Shown: one piece after another, positions 1 to 6,191 of the stretch
Numbering within the stretch: position 1 is the first letter of the stretch
Layout of the letters: the number at the start of each line of letters is the position of its first letter
Source of the DNA: an uncultured bacterium
GTDB taxonomy: Bacteria; Bacillota; Clostridia; Oscillospirales; Ruminococcaceae
DNA: 12,929 bases
Reading direction: 5' to 3'
Assembly (NCBI GenBank): GCA_905214265.1
Contig: CAJMLQ010000087.1
Span: 1-12,929, forward strand
Made by a program: the position numbers and the translations under genes
The notes under the pieces: model-generated
Seen by the model: the letters and a program-made list of their open reading frames with translations, nothing else
Databases searched by the model: none
What the model was told of the DNA's origin: nothing

Positions 1-502
1 GAAGATGGTCCCGCAGGGCGTTCCAGCTGTCCGGCGCATACCCCAGCCCATACTTGACGATGGTCTGCGGCGTCAGCTGCCGGGCGGAAAAATAATCCTG
101 CCCCGGCTTCCCTGCCGAAGATTTCAGGATACTGTGGTAAAAATGGGCGGCCAGCCGGTTCATCTCCAAGATAACGGGCTTCAGCTTGGAGGCACGGTCC
201 TCCACTCCGTCGTCGGGGACCTCCAGCCCGACCCGCTGGGCCAGGAATTTGATTGCCTCTACGTACCCCAGGTTTTCGATACGCATGATGAAAGAAATCA
301 CGTCTCCGCCGGCTCCGCAGCCGAAGCAGTAGAAGGACTGGGTATCGCTGTAGACCACCATGGACGGCGTTTTTTCCGAATGGAACGGACACAGTCCCGT
401 CTGGTTGCGCCCGGATCGCTTCAGCTTCACATAGGAGGAAACGATGCTCTCAATGTCGCAGCTCATGCGCAGAGTTTCGATAAAGCTCTTTGGAATGGGC
501 AT
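1..502 (-). CDS. dnaG: DNA primase DnaG, N-terminal part (runs off left edge)
   Basis: DnaG synthesises the RNA primers for lagging-strand and origin replication and works with the replicative helicase DnaB. The visible 167 codons start MPIPKSFIETLR and contain the CHC2-type zinc-binding domain: Cys38, His41, Cys59 and Cys62 in a CPFH...CFGC arrangement, followed by GAGGDVISFIMR, a typical primase zinc-domain ending. After it comes the beginning of the RNA polymerase (TOPRIM-containing) domain; the TOPRIM motifs themselves lie outside the window. Primases are usually near 600 residues, so about a quarter is seen. The ATG at 502 follows an AAGGAGAG ribosome binding site. It lies 27 bp after dgt on the same strand, the usual clostridial dgt-dnaG order, where rpoD often follows. 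No promoter is visible in the gap, so co-transcription with dgt is likely. The family call is very secure. Confidence 0.96.
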   Translation of the reverse strand, partial: MPIPKSFIETLRMSCDIESIVSSYVKLKRSGRNQTGLCPFHSEKTPSMVVYSDTQSFYCFGCGAGGDVISFIMRIENLGYVEAIKFLAQRVGLEVPDDGVEDRASKLKPVILEMNRLAAHFYHSILKSSAGKPGQDYFSARQLTPQTIVKYGLGYAPDSWNALRDHL

Positions 503-529
503 CCTCTCTCTCCTTTCCGTCCGGCCCGG

Positions 530-1540
530 TTATTCTTTAGTCCAAAAGCGGGGTACAAACAGCTCCTCGTAAAGCCCCACCGCATACTGATCGGTCATCC
601 CCGCGATGTAATCGCAGATCACCCGCTCCCGGGGATTCTCTTCCAGCATCCCCCGATAAAATTCCGGCAGCCGGTCCGGGTCCGTGCGATAATACTCATA
701 TAAACGCTGTATCAGCGCCTCCGCCTTCGCCTCCTGGCCCTTGGCTACCGGATTTGTATAAACGCTTTCAAACATAAACTGCTCCAGCAGAAGCTGCGCG
801 TCCCGGATCTTGGGATCCATGCGGATGTCGTTTCCGCTGTTCTCCACGATGGAGGTGATCACCGTGGTCAGCCGGGCGGATTTTCCCCGACCCAGAACAT
901 AGACTGCCTCCCACGGCAGATCTGTCTCGCTGAGCACCTCGGCGCGGATGGCATCCTCAATGTCGTGGTTCACATAGGCGATCTTGTCGGCGACCCGCAC
1001 CACCCGACCCTCTAAGGTGGCGGCACGGACGTCCTCCCCGCTCCCGCGGGAGTGGCAGGCGATCCCATTTTTTACCTCAAAAGTCAGGTTGAGTCCTTTC
1101 CCGTTCCGCTCCAGCTTGTCCACCACCCGTACGCTCTGGAGATAGTGACGGAAGCGGAAGGGGCATACGGCGTCCAGGGCCCGCTCCCCCGCATGGCCGA
1201 AGGGGGTATGCCCCAGATCATGGCCCATGGCGATGGCCTCCGTCAGGTCCTCGTTGAGCCGCAGAGCCCGGGCGATGGTCCGGGCGATCTGGGAGACCTC
1301 CAGGGTGTGGGTCAGCCGGGTACGGTAATGATCCCCCTGGGGTGCCAGGAAAACCTGGGTCTTGTGTTTTAACCGGCGGAAAGCGTTGCAGTGCAGGATC
1401 CGATCGCGGTCCCGCTGATAGTCGGTACGGAGGGGGCATGGCTCTTCTGGAACGACTCTGCCGCGGCTTTCGGCAGAAAGTGACGCATAGGGAGACAAAT
1501 ACTGCTTCTCCCAACAGTTCTGATATTCCTTGCTGTCCAT
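530..1540 (-). CDS. dgt: dGTPase-like HD-domain triphosphohydrolase
   Basis: Predicted deoxyguanosine triphosphate triphosphohydrolase-like protein, a cytosolic HD-superfamily enzyme that splits dNTPs to the nucleoside and tripolyphosphate and so trims dNTP pools. The metal-binding HD signature is complete: His78 (in THTLEV), His107-Asp108 (in MGHDLGHTPFGHAGE) and Asp185 (in VADKIAYVNHDIEDA). Upstream, RDRDRILHCNAFRRLKHKTQ is the conserved N-terminal block of this family. The 336-residue length fits the shorter dGTPase-like subgroup typical of Firmicutes. I chose the ATG at 1540 because AAGGCGGGG lies just upstream; an in-frame ATG at 1561 would place that site inside the gene. It precedes dnaG by 27 bp, linking nucleotide-pool control to replication. 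Substrate preference (dGTP versus other dNTPs) cannot be read from the sequence. Confidence 0.93.
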   Translation of the reverse strand: MDSKEYQNCWEKQYLSPYASLSAESRGRVVPEEPCPLRTDYQRDRDRILHCNAFRRLKHKTQVFLAPQGDHYRTRLTHTLEVSQIARTIARALRLNEDLTEAIAMGHDLGHTPFGHAGERALDAVCPFRFRHYLQSVRVVDKLERNGKGLNLTFEVKNGIACHSRGSGEDVRAATLEGRVVRVADKIAYVNHDIEDAIRAEVLSETDLPWEAVYVLGRGKSARLTTVITSIVENSGNDIRMDPKIRDAQLLLEQFMFESVYTNPVAKGQEAKAEALIQRLYEYYRTDPDRLPEFYRGMLEENPRERVICDYIAGMTDQYAVGLYEELFVPRFWTKE

Positions 1541-1620
1541 TAAATCCCCGCCTTTCCGCAAAACTCTCTAATAAAATATACCGGAAAAGATGAAAAAATC
1601 CTCTTTTTCAAAAATCCGAC

Positions 1621-2244
1621 CTACAACATATCCGCACAGTATTCGTCAAGCGTTACGGCGGTCACTGCCCCGTTAGTCAACTCGGTGAGTTCCGCTTCAA
1701 ATGCCTCCGCCCGTGACGCCTTGATCAAAAGCGTCAACGTCACGTTTTCTGTGAAATCCGACTTTTCTGTCCGGATGTTGTATTTGGGCAGGATGTACGT
1801 CACCTTTCCGTAAAGGCTGTAGTCCATCCGCAGCCGCAGCAGGCGGCAGGGCGTCATGTGGAGCTTCTCCGCCGCCTCCAGGGCTATGGCTGCCCCATGG
1901 GTGTATGCGCGTACCAGTCCCCCGGCTCCCAGAAGGATCCCCCCGAAATAGCGGGTGACCACCATGCAGATGTCGGTGACGCCCGCCTTCTGCAGAACGT
2001 CCAGTACCGGTACGCCGGCAGTCCCCTGAGGCTCTCCGTCGTCAGAGCAGCGCTTTTGCTGCCCTGCCCGGAGAACATAGGCAAAAACGTTATGAGTTGC
2101 GTCCCAATGCTCCTTTCGCCGTTCATCCAGGAAAGCCAAAGCCTCCGCTTCCGTCTCCACATGGCGGCAACAGCCGATAAACCGGGATTTCCGTTCCACA
2201 AATTCTTCCTCCGACTCACCGGCAATCGTCAAGTATTCCGTCAT
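1621..2244 (-). CDS. YigZ/YvyE (IMPACT, UPF0029) family protein
   Basis: A 207-residue member of the IMPACT/YigZ family, called yvyE in Bacillus and yigZ in E. coli. The N-terminal UPF0029 domain shows the family blocks HNVFAYVL (51-58), RCSDDGEPQGTAGVP (65-79) and VVTRYFGGILLGAGGLVRAY (95-114); the C-terminal portion (about 135-205) is the small alpha/beta DUF1949-type domain. Bacterial members are poorly understood; eukaryotic IMPACT regulates GCN2 in translation control, and a translation-related role here is only inference. The ATG at 2244 follows AAGGGGAG at good spacing. The gene sits between the rpmE terminator and dgt, on the same strand as both. No convincing promoter fits between the terminator and the start, so expression may depend on read-through from rpmE. 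The spacer to dgt (1541-1620) holds only AT-rich DNA and a weak 6-bp hairpin. Confidence 0.9.
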   Translation of the reverse strand: MTEYLTIAGESEEEFVERKSRFIGCCRHVETEAEALAFLDERRKEHWDATHNVFAYVLRAGQQKRCSDDGEPQGTAGVPVLDVLQKAGVTDICMVVTRYFGGILLGAGGLVRAYTHGAAIALEAAEKLHMTPCRLLRLRMDYSLYGKVTYILPKYNIRTEKSDFTENVTLTLLIKASRAEAFEAELTELTNGAVTAVTLDEYCADML

Positions 2245-2274
2245 ACAACTCTCCCCTTTCCAGCTGTCAACGAC

Positions 2275-2323
2275 AAAAAGGCGGTGCGCAAGGAACGGCT
2301 AATACCGCACCTTTGGCACCGCC
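2275..2323 (-). terminator. Intrinsic terminator after rpmE
   Basis: Read on the minus strand, GGCGGTGC (2323-2316) pairs with GCACCGCC (2287-2280) and is followed by TTTTT (2279-2275). Inside the outer stem, further pairing AAGG/CCTT and CGG/CCG extends the hairpin. It lies about 20 bp after the rpmE stop codon and just before yigZ, so it should end most rpmE transcripts and leave yigZ partly or wholly dependent on read-through. Confidence 0.85.
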
Positions 2324-2343
2324 CCAGAGGGTTCGGGCTGAAC

Positions 2344-2547
2344 TTATTTATCCAGGCCAAAACGCTTTTTGAACCGATCGACCCGTCCGCCGGTATCCAC
2401 CAGTTTCTGCTTCCCGGTGAAATACGGGTGGCATTTGGAACAAACCTCAACGTTGATGCTGCCCTTCGTAGAACGGGTCTCAATCACGTTGCCACAGGCA
2501 CACTTGATAACGGCAGACTCGTATTTCGGATGAATTCCTTCCTTCAT
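2344..2547 (-). CDS. rpmE: 50S ribosomal protein L31 (zinc-binding type)
   Basis: L31 is a small protein of the large ribosomal subunit, located at the central protuberance and bridging to the 30S subunit. The 67-residue product starts MKEGIHPKYE and carries four cysteines at 16, 18, 36 and 39 (CAC...CSKC), the zinc-binding set that defines the C+ form of L31 as opposed to the zinc-free paralogue made in zinc shortage. VDTGGRVDRFKKRFG near the C-terminus is typical. The frame is open further upstream, but the ATG at 2547 is chosen because it gives the family's standard N-terminus and follows an AGAGGTG ribosome binding site. The gene is monocistronic, or leads into yigZ by read-through, with its own strong promoter and terminator. 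The common Firmicutes neighbour rho is not seen here. Confidence 0.96.
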   Translation of the reverse strand: MKEGIHPKYESAVIKCACGNVIETRSTKGSINVEVCSKCHPYFTGKQKLVDTGGRVDRFKKRFGLDK

Positions 2548-2586
2548 TGCTCGTTCACCTCTTTCAAACAAATCTCTCGAAGCAAT

Positions 2587-2615
2587 ATCATACCATATCC
2601 CGTCAAAAAAAGCAA
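2587..2615 (-). promoter_or_regulatory. Proximal rpmE promoter (sigma-A type, extended -10)
   Basis: On the minus strand, -35 TTGCTT (2615-2610), a 17-bp spacer, and -10 TATGAT (2592-2587) preceded by TGG, which makes an extended -10. The start would fall near 2580 and give an rpmE leader of about 33 nt. Confidence 0.8.
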
Positions 2616-2639
2616 GAGATTTCACAAAATTCCTCAAAA

Positions 2640-2713
2640 ACTCCAACCTTTTTCAATGGAACCCGTAATCGCATCGCGCAGAGAAATAGCATTGGAGCAG
2701 CCTGACGGCCACA
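2640..2713 (-). promoter_or_regulatory. Possible rpmE attenuator-like leader or small RNA
   Basis: This lies between the two candidate rpmE promoters. On the minus strand GCTCCAA (2698-2692) can pair with TTGGAGT (2646-2640), directly followed by a T-run, giving a terminator-like shape with a loop of about 45 nt. Within it, CAATG and CATTG could pair instead and break the outer stem, and TTTC/GAAA could extend it. This would suit an attenuator or a short (about 75 nt) RNA started at the distal promoter. I do not recognise a known riboswitch or ribosomal-protein leader motif. The pairing is modest and the call is tentative. Confidence 0.3.
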
Positions 2714-2720
2714 TATTTTT

Positions 2721-2749
2721 ATAATATCACAAGATGTCCGGAAATGCAA
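2721..2749 (-). promoter_or_regulatory. Distal rpmE-directed promoter candidate
   Basis: On the minus strand, -35 TTGCAT (2749-2744), a 17-bp spacer and -10 TATTAT (2726-2721) preceded by TGA (extended -10). Transcription would start near 2714, well upstream of the proximal rpmE promoter, and run through the leader hairpin at 2640-2698. Confidence 0.5.
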
Positions 2750-2883
2750 CTATTATTTTTAAAAAAAGTACAAAATCTTCGGGATTTTTACAGATTTTAA
2801 AACTTCCTTTCCATACAGAAAATCTCGTCTTTTCTTACAAAAAGAAAAGTAAAAATTCAGTGAAAAAGGTTTCTTACCGGCTC

Positions 2884-2912
2884 TTGACTTTCATGCACAA
2901 ATGGATTATGAT
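2884..2912 (+). promoter_or_regulatory. Promoter of the lacI-type regulator cassette
   Basis: -35 TTGACT (2884-2889), 17-bp spacer, -10 TATGAT (2907-2912): close to consensus. The start should fall near 2919, inside the palindrome at 2913-2932. The DNA upstream (2750-2883) is very AT-rich, may help polymerase binding, and holds only an 8-bp AT hairpin (2829-2849) with no clear role. Confidence 0.85.
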
Positions 2913-2932
2913 AATTGTAAACGATTACAATT
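2913..2932 (+). promoter_or_regulatory. LacI/CcpA-type operator overlapping the transcription start
   Basis: AATTGTAAAC|GATTACAATT is an inverted repeat matching at 9 of 10 positions around a central CG, the geometry of LacI-family operators. It also fits the Bacillus cre consensus WTGNAANCGNWNNCWW, so the binder could be the adjacent LacI-type protein (autorepression), a CcpA homologue, or both. Position across the predicted start implies repression by blocking polymerase. Confidence 0.75.
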
Positions 2933-2971
2933 TTTGCGCAATATTTTTAAATTTTGGAAAGGATGGATTCC

Positions 2972-3976
2972 ATGGCTACCATAAAAGACGTCGCCAAACT
3001 AGCTGGGGTTTCGGTTGCCACGGTTTCCCGTGTCCTCAATGATTATGGCAACGTCCGGGGGGAAACGGCGCAGGCGGTAAAAAAAGCAATAAAAGAGCTG
3101 GACTATCATCCCAATTTTCTGGGGCGAACACTTCGCCGCTTGGAAACGATGAAAATCCTGGTCATGGTCCCTACCATCTCGAATCAGTTCTATTCCCGTG
3201 TAGTAAAGGGCATCCAGACCGCTGCTCTGGCGGAAGGATATCATCCGATGATCGCCATTACCAACTCGGATACCGCCGTTGAAAAAGAATTCATCGACAT
3301 GGCTAAGCGAAAACTGGTAGATGGGACGATTTTTCTTCATACCACAATGAACGCGGAGCGCTTATCGAAATTTGCGGAGGGATACCCGGCGGTCACGGCC
3401 TGTGAGCTGGTGCAGAACGCAAAAATCTCTTCTGTTTCCATCGATAATTATCAGGCCGCCCGGGATGCTACTCAGTTTTTGATTGAAATGGGCCACCGGC
3501 GGATTGCTTTCATCTGCGCCGGAGAGCTTTACTATTCCTCCCAGCTTCGGGAAAAAGGGTACCGGGACGCCTTATCGGATGCCGGTATCCCCTTCTGTCC
3601 GGAACTGGTTCTCAACGAGGGATTTACCTTTAACGCTGGTCGTCGGGCCGCAACGCGGATTCTGACCATGGACCCGCTGCCGGACGCAGTGTTCGCCACT
3701 TCGGACTCCGCCGCTATCGGCGTCACTTCAGAACTGATGCGCAGCGGCATTCGGGTCTGCGAAGACATTTCGGTGATGGGCTTCGACAACAACCAGATTT
3801 CAGAATACTACCTTCCTTCTATTACAACAGTTTCTCAGCCCCAGTTTGATATCGGTCATAAGGCCTTTGCGCTTTTGATGAATAAAATTCAGGACCTTGC
3901 CTGCAAAGACGAGCAGATTCTGCTCCCCCACAGGCTGGAATACCGGGATTCTGTAAAAGACCGCAGAATCCCATGA
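2972..3976 (+). CDS. LacI/GalR-family transcriptional regulator
   Basis: A 334-residue sugar-responsive DNA-binding regulator. The N-terminus MATIKDVAKLAGVSVATVSR is the LacI-family helix-turn-helix with its recognition helix, followed by DYHPNFLGRTLRR, the hinge region that contacts the operator centre. From about residue 60 (KILVMVPTISNQFYSRVVKG) a periplasmic-binding-protein-like effector domain follows, with MGHRRIAFICAG and DAVFATSDSAAIG as typical blocks and the dimerising C-terminal lobe. The ATG at 2972 is preferred over the in-frame TTG 2954 and ATG 2963 because GGAAAGG lies 9 bp before it and the resulting N-terminus is standard. The gene is 16 bp upstream of the oxidoreductase and likely controls it. 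The palindrome at its own start suggests autoregulation. The effector cannot be predicted; overall shape resembles CcpA/RbsR-type members, but it is not confidently CcpA. Confidence 0.93.
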   Translation: MATIKDVAKLAGVSVATVSRVLNDYGNVRGETAQAVKKAIKELDYHPNFLGRTLRRLETMKILVMVPTISNQFYSRVVKGIQTAALAEGYHPMIAITNSDTAVEKEFIDMAKRKLVDGTIFLHTTMNAERLSKFAEGYPAVTACELVQNAKISSVSIDNYQAARDATQFLIEMGHRRIAFICAGELYYSSQLREKGYRDALSDAGIPFCPELVLNEGFTFNAGRRAATRILTMDPLPDAVFATSDSAAIGVTSELMRSGIRVCEDISVMGFDNNQISEYYLPSITTVSQPQFDIGHKAFALLMNKIQDLACKDEQILLPHRLEYRDSVKDRRIP

Positions 3977-3992
3977 CGAAAGGAAGATTTTT

Positions 3993-5102
3993 ATGGAGAA
4001 AAAAGTAAGAGTCGGCATTATCGGCTGCGGCGGCATCGCCAACGGCAAACACCTGCCCTCCATCAAAAAACTGGCGGAGCGGGGCGTACTGGAGATCGTC
4101 GCCTTTTGTGACCTCATCGAAGAAAAGGCCGTGAAAGCGGCCAAAGAGTACGGCACTCCCGATGCGAAGGTCTACACTGATTACAAGGAACTGCTGAAGG
4201 ATGAGACCATTGAGTCCATCCACGTCTGTACCCCCAACCGTTCTCACAGCTTCATCACCGTCGATGCTCTCCACGCCGGCAAAAACGTCATCTGCGAAAA
4301 GCCCATGGCCATCAACAGCGCAGAAGCCAAAAAGATGCTGGATGCCGCCAAGGAAACAGGCAAAATTCTCACCATCGGCTACCAGAACCGCCAGCGTCCG
4401 GAATGCCGCTACCTGAAAGCGACCTGCGAAGATGGCGTCCTCGGCGAAATCTACTACGCAAAAGCCCACGCTATCCGCCGCCGCGCGGTTCCCACCTGGG
4501 GCGTGTTCCTCAACGAATACGAGCAGGGCGGCGGCCCCCTCATCGACATCGGCACCCATGCGCTGGACCTGACCCTCTGGATGATGGACAACTACAAACC
4601 CAAAATGGTTGTGGGCAGCGTTTACAAAAAGCTGGGTGATCAAACCAACACTGCCAACGCCTGGGGCGATTGGGATCCCAAGGAGTACACCGTTGAGGAC
4701 TCCGCTTTTGGCTTTATTACCATGGAAAACGGCGCGACCATCGTTTTGGAATCCTCCTGGGCGCTGAATACCCTGGATGTGGAAGAAGCGGCCACCTCCC
4801 TCTGCGGCGTTCTGGGCGGAGCCGACATGAAGAACGCGGAAGGACGTCCCGGCGGCGCCCGCATCAACGGCGTCAAGCACGGCCGCCAGTTTGTGGAGAC
4901 CCCCGACCTGCACGCGGGCGGCGTTGCCTTCTACGACGGTGCGTCGGAAGACCCGGCGGAAATCGAGCAGATCATCTACTACAACGCCATCACGAAGGGT
5001 ACCGAGCTTTGCGTAAAGCCGGAGCAGGCCTTCGTCGTCACCCAGATTCTGGAGGCGATTTACGAATCTGCCAAAACCGGCAAGCCGGTGTATCTCGACT
5101 AA
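3993..5102 (+). CDS. Gfo/Idh/MocA-family NAD(P)-dependent oxidoreductase
   Basis: A 369-residue sugar/inositol-type dehydrogenase. The N-terminal Rossmann fold has GIIGCGGIANGKH (8-20) for the dinucleotide and an aspartate (FCD, residue 40) ending strand beta-2, favouring NAD(H). CEKPMA (101-106) includes the catalytic-lysine EKP motif, and GTHALD within a DIGTH block supplies Asp185 and His189 of the active site. The middle and C-terminal parts (VPTWGVFLNE, GWDP-like WGDWDPKEYTVEDSAFGF, ESSWALN) are those of a gut Firmicutes subgroup that, from memory, resembles DgpA, the dehydrogenase that oxidises the 3-position of glycosides. AAAGGAAG provides the ribosome binding site; the start is 16 bp after the regulator. 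Substrate unproven; inositol or another polyol is also possible. A strong terminator follows immediately. Confidence 0.9.
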   Translation: MEKKVRVGIIGCGGIANGKHLPSIKKLAERGVLEIVAFCDLIEEKAVKAAKEYGTPDAKVYTDYKELLKDETIESIHVCTPNRSHSFITVDALHAGKNVICEKPMAINSAEAKKMLDAAKETGKILTIGYQNRQRPECRYLKATCEDGVLGEIYYAKAHAIRRRAVPTWGVFLNEYEQGGGPLIDIGTHALDLTLWMMDNYKPKMVVGSVYKKLGDQTNTANAWGDWDPKEYTVEDSAFGFITMENGATIVLESSWALNTLDVEEAATSLCGVLGGADMKNAEGRPGGARINGVKHGRQFVETPDLHAGGVAFYDGASEDPAEIEQIIYYNAITKGTELCVKPEQAFVVTQILEAIYESAKTGKPVYLD

Positions 5103-5120
5103 TTTATTTTGCAGAAGCAA

Positions 5121-5148
5121 GGGGCGGGCCGATTGCCCGCCCCTTTTT
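5121..5148 (+). terminator. Strong intrinsic terminator inside the sugar cassette
   Basis: GGGGCGGGC (5121-5129), loop CGATT, GCCCGCCCC (5135-5143), then TTTTT (5144-5148): a perfect 9-bp GC stem with a U-run. It stands 18 bp after the oxidoreductase stop and only 16 bp before the next ATG; the following gene's ribosome binding site AAAGGAGA begins just 2 bases after the T-run. It should lower expression of the TIM-barrel gene relative to the oxidoreductase, or protect the 3' end of the upstream message. Confidence 0.88.
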
Positions 5149-5164
5149 CAAAGGAGAATGCATC

Positions 5165-5959
5165 ATGAAACTCGGCATCATGGCCAGCTATGGCAAATTC
5201 AACCCTGTGGACTACGACGGCGCAAAAGCCCGAGGGCTTTCCTTTCTGGAATACTGCATCAATGTAGGCGCCGACTGGCAGGCGTTTGTGGACTCTGCGG
5301 ATGAAATCAACGCCAATGCCGCCCGAACCGGTGTTACCGTCGGCTCCATCGGACGCTGGGGCACCACCCGCGTGACGGCGGAAGGGCCGGTAAAAGAAGA
5401 ACTGGAAGCAGACAAAGCTCTGATCCGCACTGCCGCTAAGGTGGGCTGCCCGGTCTTTATCTGCGGCTGCAATGAAGTGGAAGGGCTGTCCTATTACGAT
5501 AACTGTGGCCTGGCGATCCGCTATTTTGAAGAGCTGCTAGCTCTCGGCAAAGAGATCGGCGTCAAAATCGCTGTCTACAATTGCCGCTGGAACAATTTTG
5601 TCTGCTGCGATCCGGCCTGGACGCTGATCCATGGCCATCTGCCGGAGCTGGGCATCAAATATGACGCCTCCCATTGCATCAATGAGTCGGAAAACGACTA
5701 TCTGGAGGAGATCAAAAAGTGGGGCAGCCGTTTTTACCATGTTCACATCAAGGGAACCCTGCGGATCGGCGGCGACCACGTTGACGACCCGCCTGCCGGC
5801 CTGGATATGATCAACTGGAACGCCCTGATGGGAATGCTCTATGCGGTCGGGTATGACGGCAATCTGAGCATTGAACCCCATTCCGGTGTCTGGGAGGGAG
5901 AGCTCGGCGAAAAAGGCATCGACTATACCATCCGATACATCAAGGAACGGATGCTGTAA
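5165..5959 (+). CDS. Xylose-isomerase-like TIM-barrel protein (sugar isomerase/epimerase or lyase)
   Basis: A 264-residue AP-endonuclease-2/xylose-isomerase-like TIM barrel, the fold used by sugar(-phosphate) isomerases, epimerases, inosose dehydratases and 3-keto-glycoside lyases. Likely metal and active-site residues are Asp167 and His170 (KYDASHC), His192/His194 (FYHVHIKG) and Glu237/His239 (SIEPHSG). Where many relatives have a metal-binding Glu at the end of a middle strand, this protein reads VYNCRWNNF, so the first ligand may differ. The ATG at 5165 follows AAAGGAGA; the longer upstream frame would overlap the oxidoreductase and the terminator and is not credible. It is probably the second enzyme of the cassette, acting on the oxidoreductase product, but the intervening terminator suggests separate dosage. 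Exact reaction unknown. A strong terminator follows directly. Confidence 0.85.
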   Translation: MKLGIMASYGKFNPVDYDGAKARGLSFLEYCINVGADWQAFVDSADEINANAARTGVTVGSIGRWGTTRVTAEGPVKEELEADKALIRTAAKVGCPVFICGCNEVEGLSYYDNCGLAIRYFEELLALGKEIGVKIAVYNCRWNNFVCCDPAWTLIHGHLPELGIKYDASHCINESENDYLEEIKKWGSRFYHVHIKGTLRIGGDHVDDPPAGLDMINWNALMGMLYAVGYDGNLSIEPHSGVWEGELGEKGIDYTIRYIKERML

Positions 5960-5966
5960 AAATGCA

Positions 5967-5999
5967 GCCGGCAGCGCAAGCAATGCGCTGCCGGCTTTT
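5967..5999 (+). terminator. Intrinsic terminator closing the sugar cassette
   Basis: GCCGGCAGCGCA (5967-5978), loop AGCAA, TGCGCTGCCGGC (5984-5995), TTTT (5996-5999): a perfect 12-bp stem beginning 7 bp after the TIM-barrel stop. It separates the cassette from glmM. The following spacer to 6081 is AT-rich and shows nothing else. Confidence 0.92.
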
Positions 6000-6081
6000 G
6001 TATTTATCGAAGGTTTTCTATTTGTCAAGTGGATTTTACAAAAAAGTCTTTAAAAAATTCACTTTGTTCGTCAAAAAATAT

Positions 6082-6110
6082 TTGATTTTCTTTCCATTAT
6101 GTGCTAAACT
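6082..6110 (+). promoter_or_regulatory. glmM promoter (extended -10)
   Basis: -35 TTGATT (6082-6087), 17-bp spacer, -10 TAAACT (6105-6110) preceded by TGC. The start near 6117 leaves a leader of about 75 nt in which AAAGGAG (6131-6137) can pair with CTCCTTT (6158-6164), with an inner GGC/GCC pairing; this stem is not followed by a T-run, so it is not a terminator. Confidence 0.72.
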
Positions 6111-6191
6111 AGACAAGGTTGATTATGCTAAAAGGAGCAAGCCGGGCATTGGCCGCCCTCCTTTAACCACATACTGGAAAGGACGATTTTT

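Noticed and set aside
1561..1620. Weak hairpin GAAAAA/TTTTTC between yigZ and dgt as a terminator
   Set aside because: The stem is six A-T-rich pairs with one G-C and the U-run is part of the stem; too weak to call.
2244..2267. TTGACA on the minus strand just before yigZ as a -35 box
   Set aside because: A 17-bp spacer would put the -10 on the start codon itself, with a poor TGTATG; it cannot give a normal leader.
2829..2849. An 8-bp AT-rich hairpin (CTTTTCTT/AAGAAAAG) upstream of the regulator promoter
   Set aside because: It has no GC core, no T-run in a useful position and no gene to terminate; such pairings arise by chance in AT-rich spacers.
2954..2971. Upstream in-frame starts (TTG 2954, ATG 2963) for the LacI-type regulator
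   Set aside because: They overlap the GGAAAGG ribosome binding site and add residues not typical of the LacI N-terminus.
3822..5120. A 432-codon open frame on the minus strand opposite the oxidoreductase and the end of the regulator
   Set aside because: It mirrors the codon pattern of two clear plus-strand genes, has no domain I recognise, and would require the well-conserved sense genes to be false.
6125..6166. A 13-codon mini-ORF in the glmM leader as a possible leader peptide
   Set aside because: It starts only about 8 nt from the predicted transcription start, has no repeated regulatory codons, and no terminator/antiterminator pair follows it.
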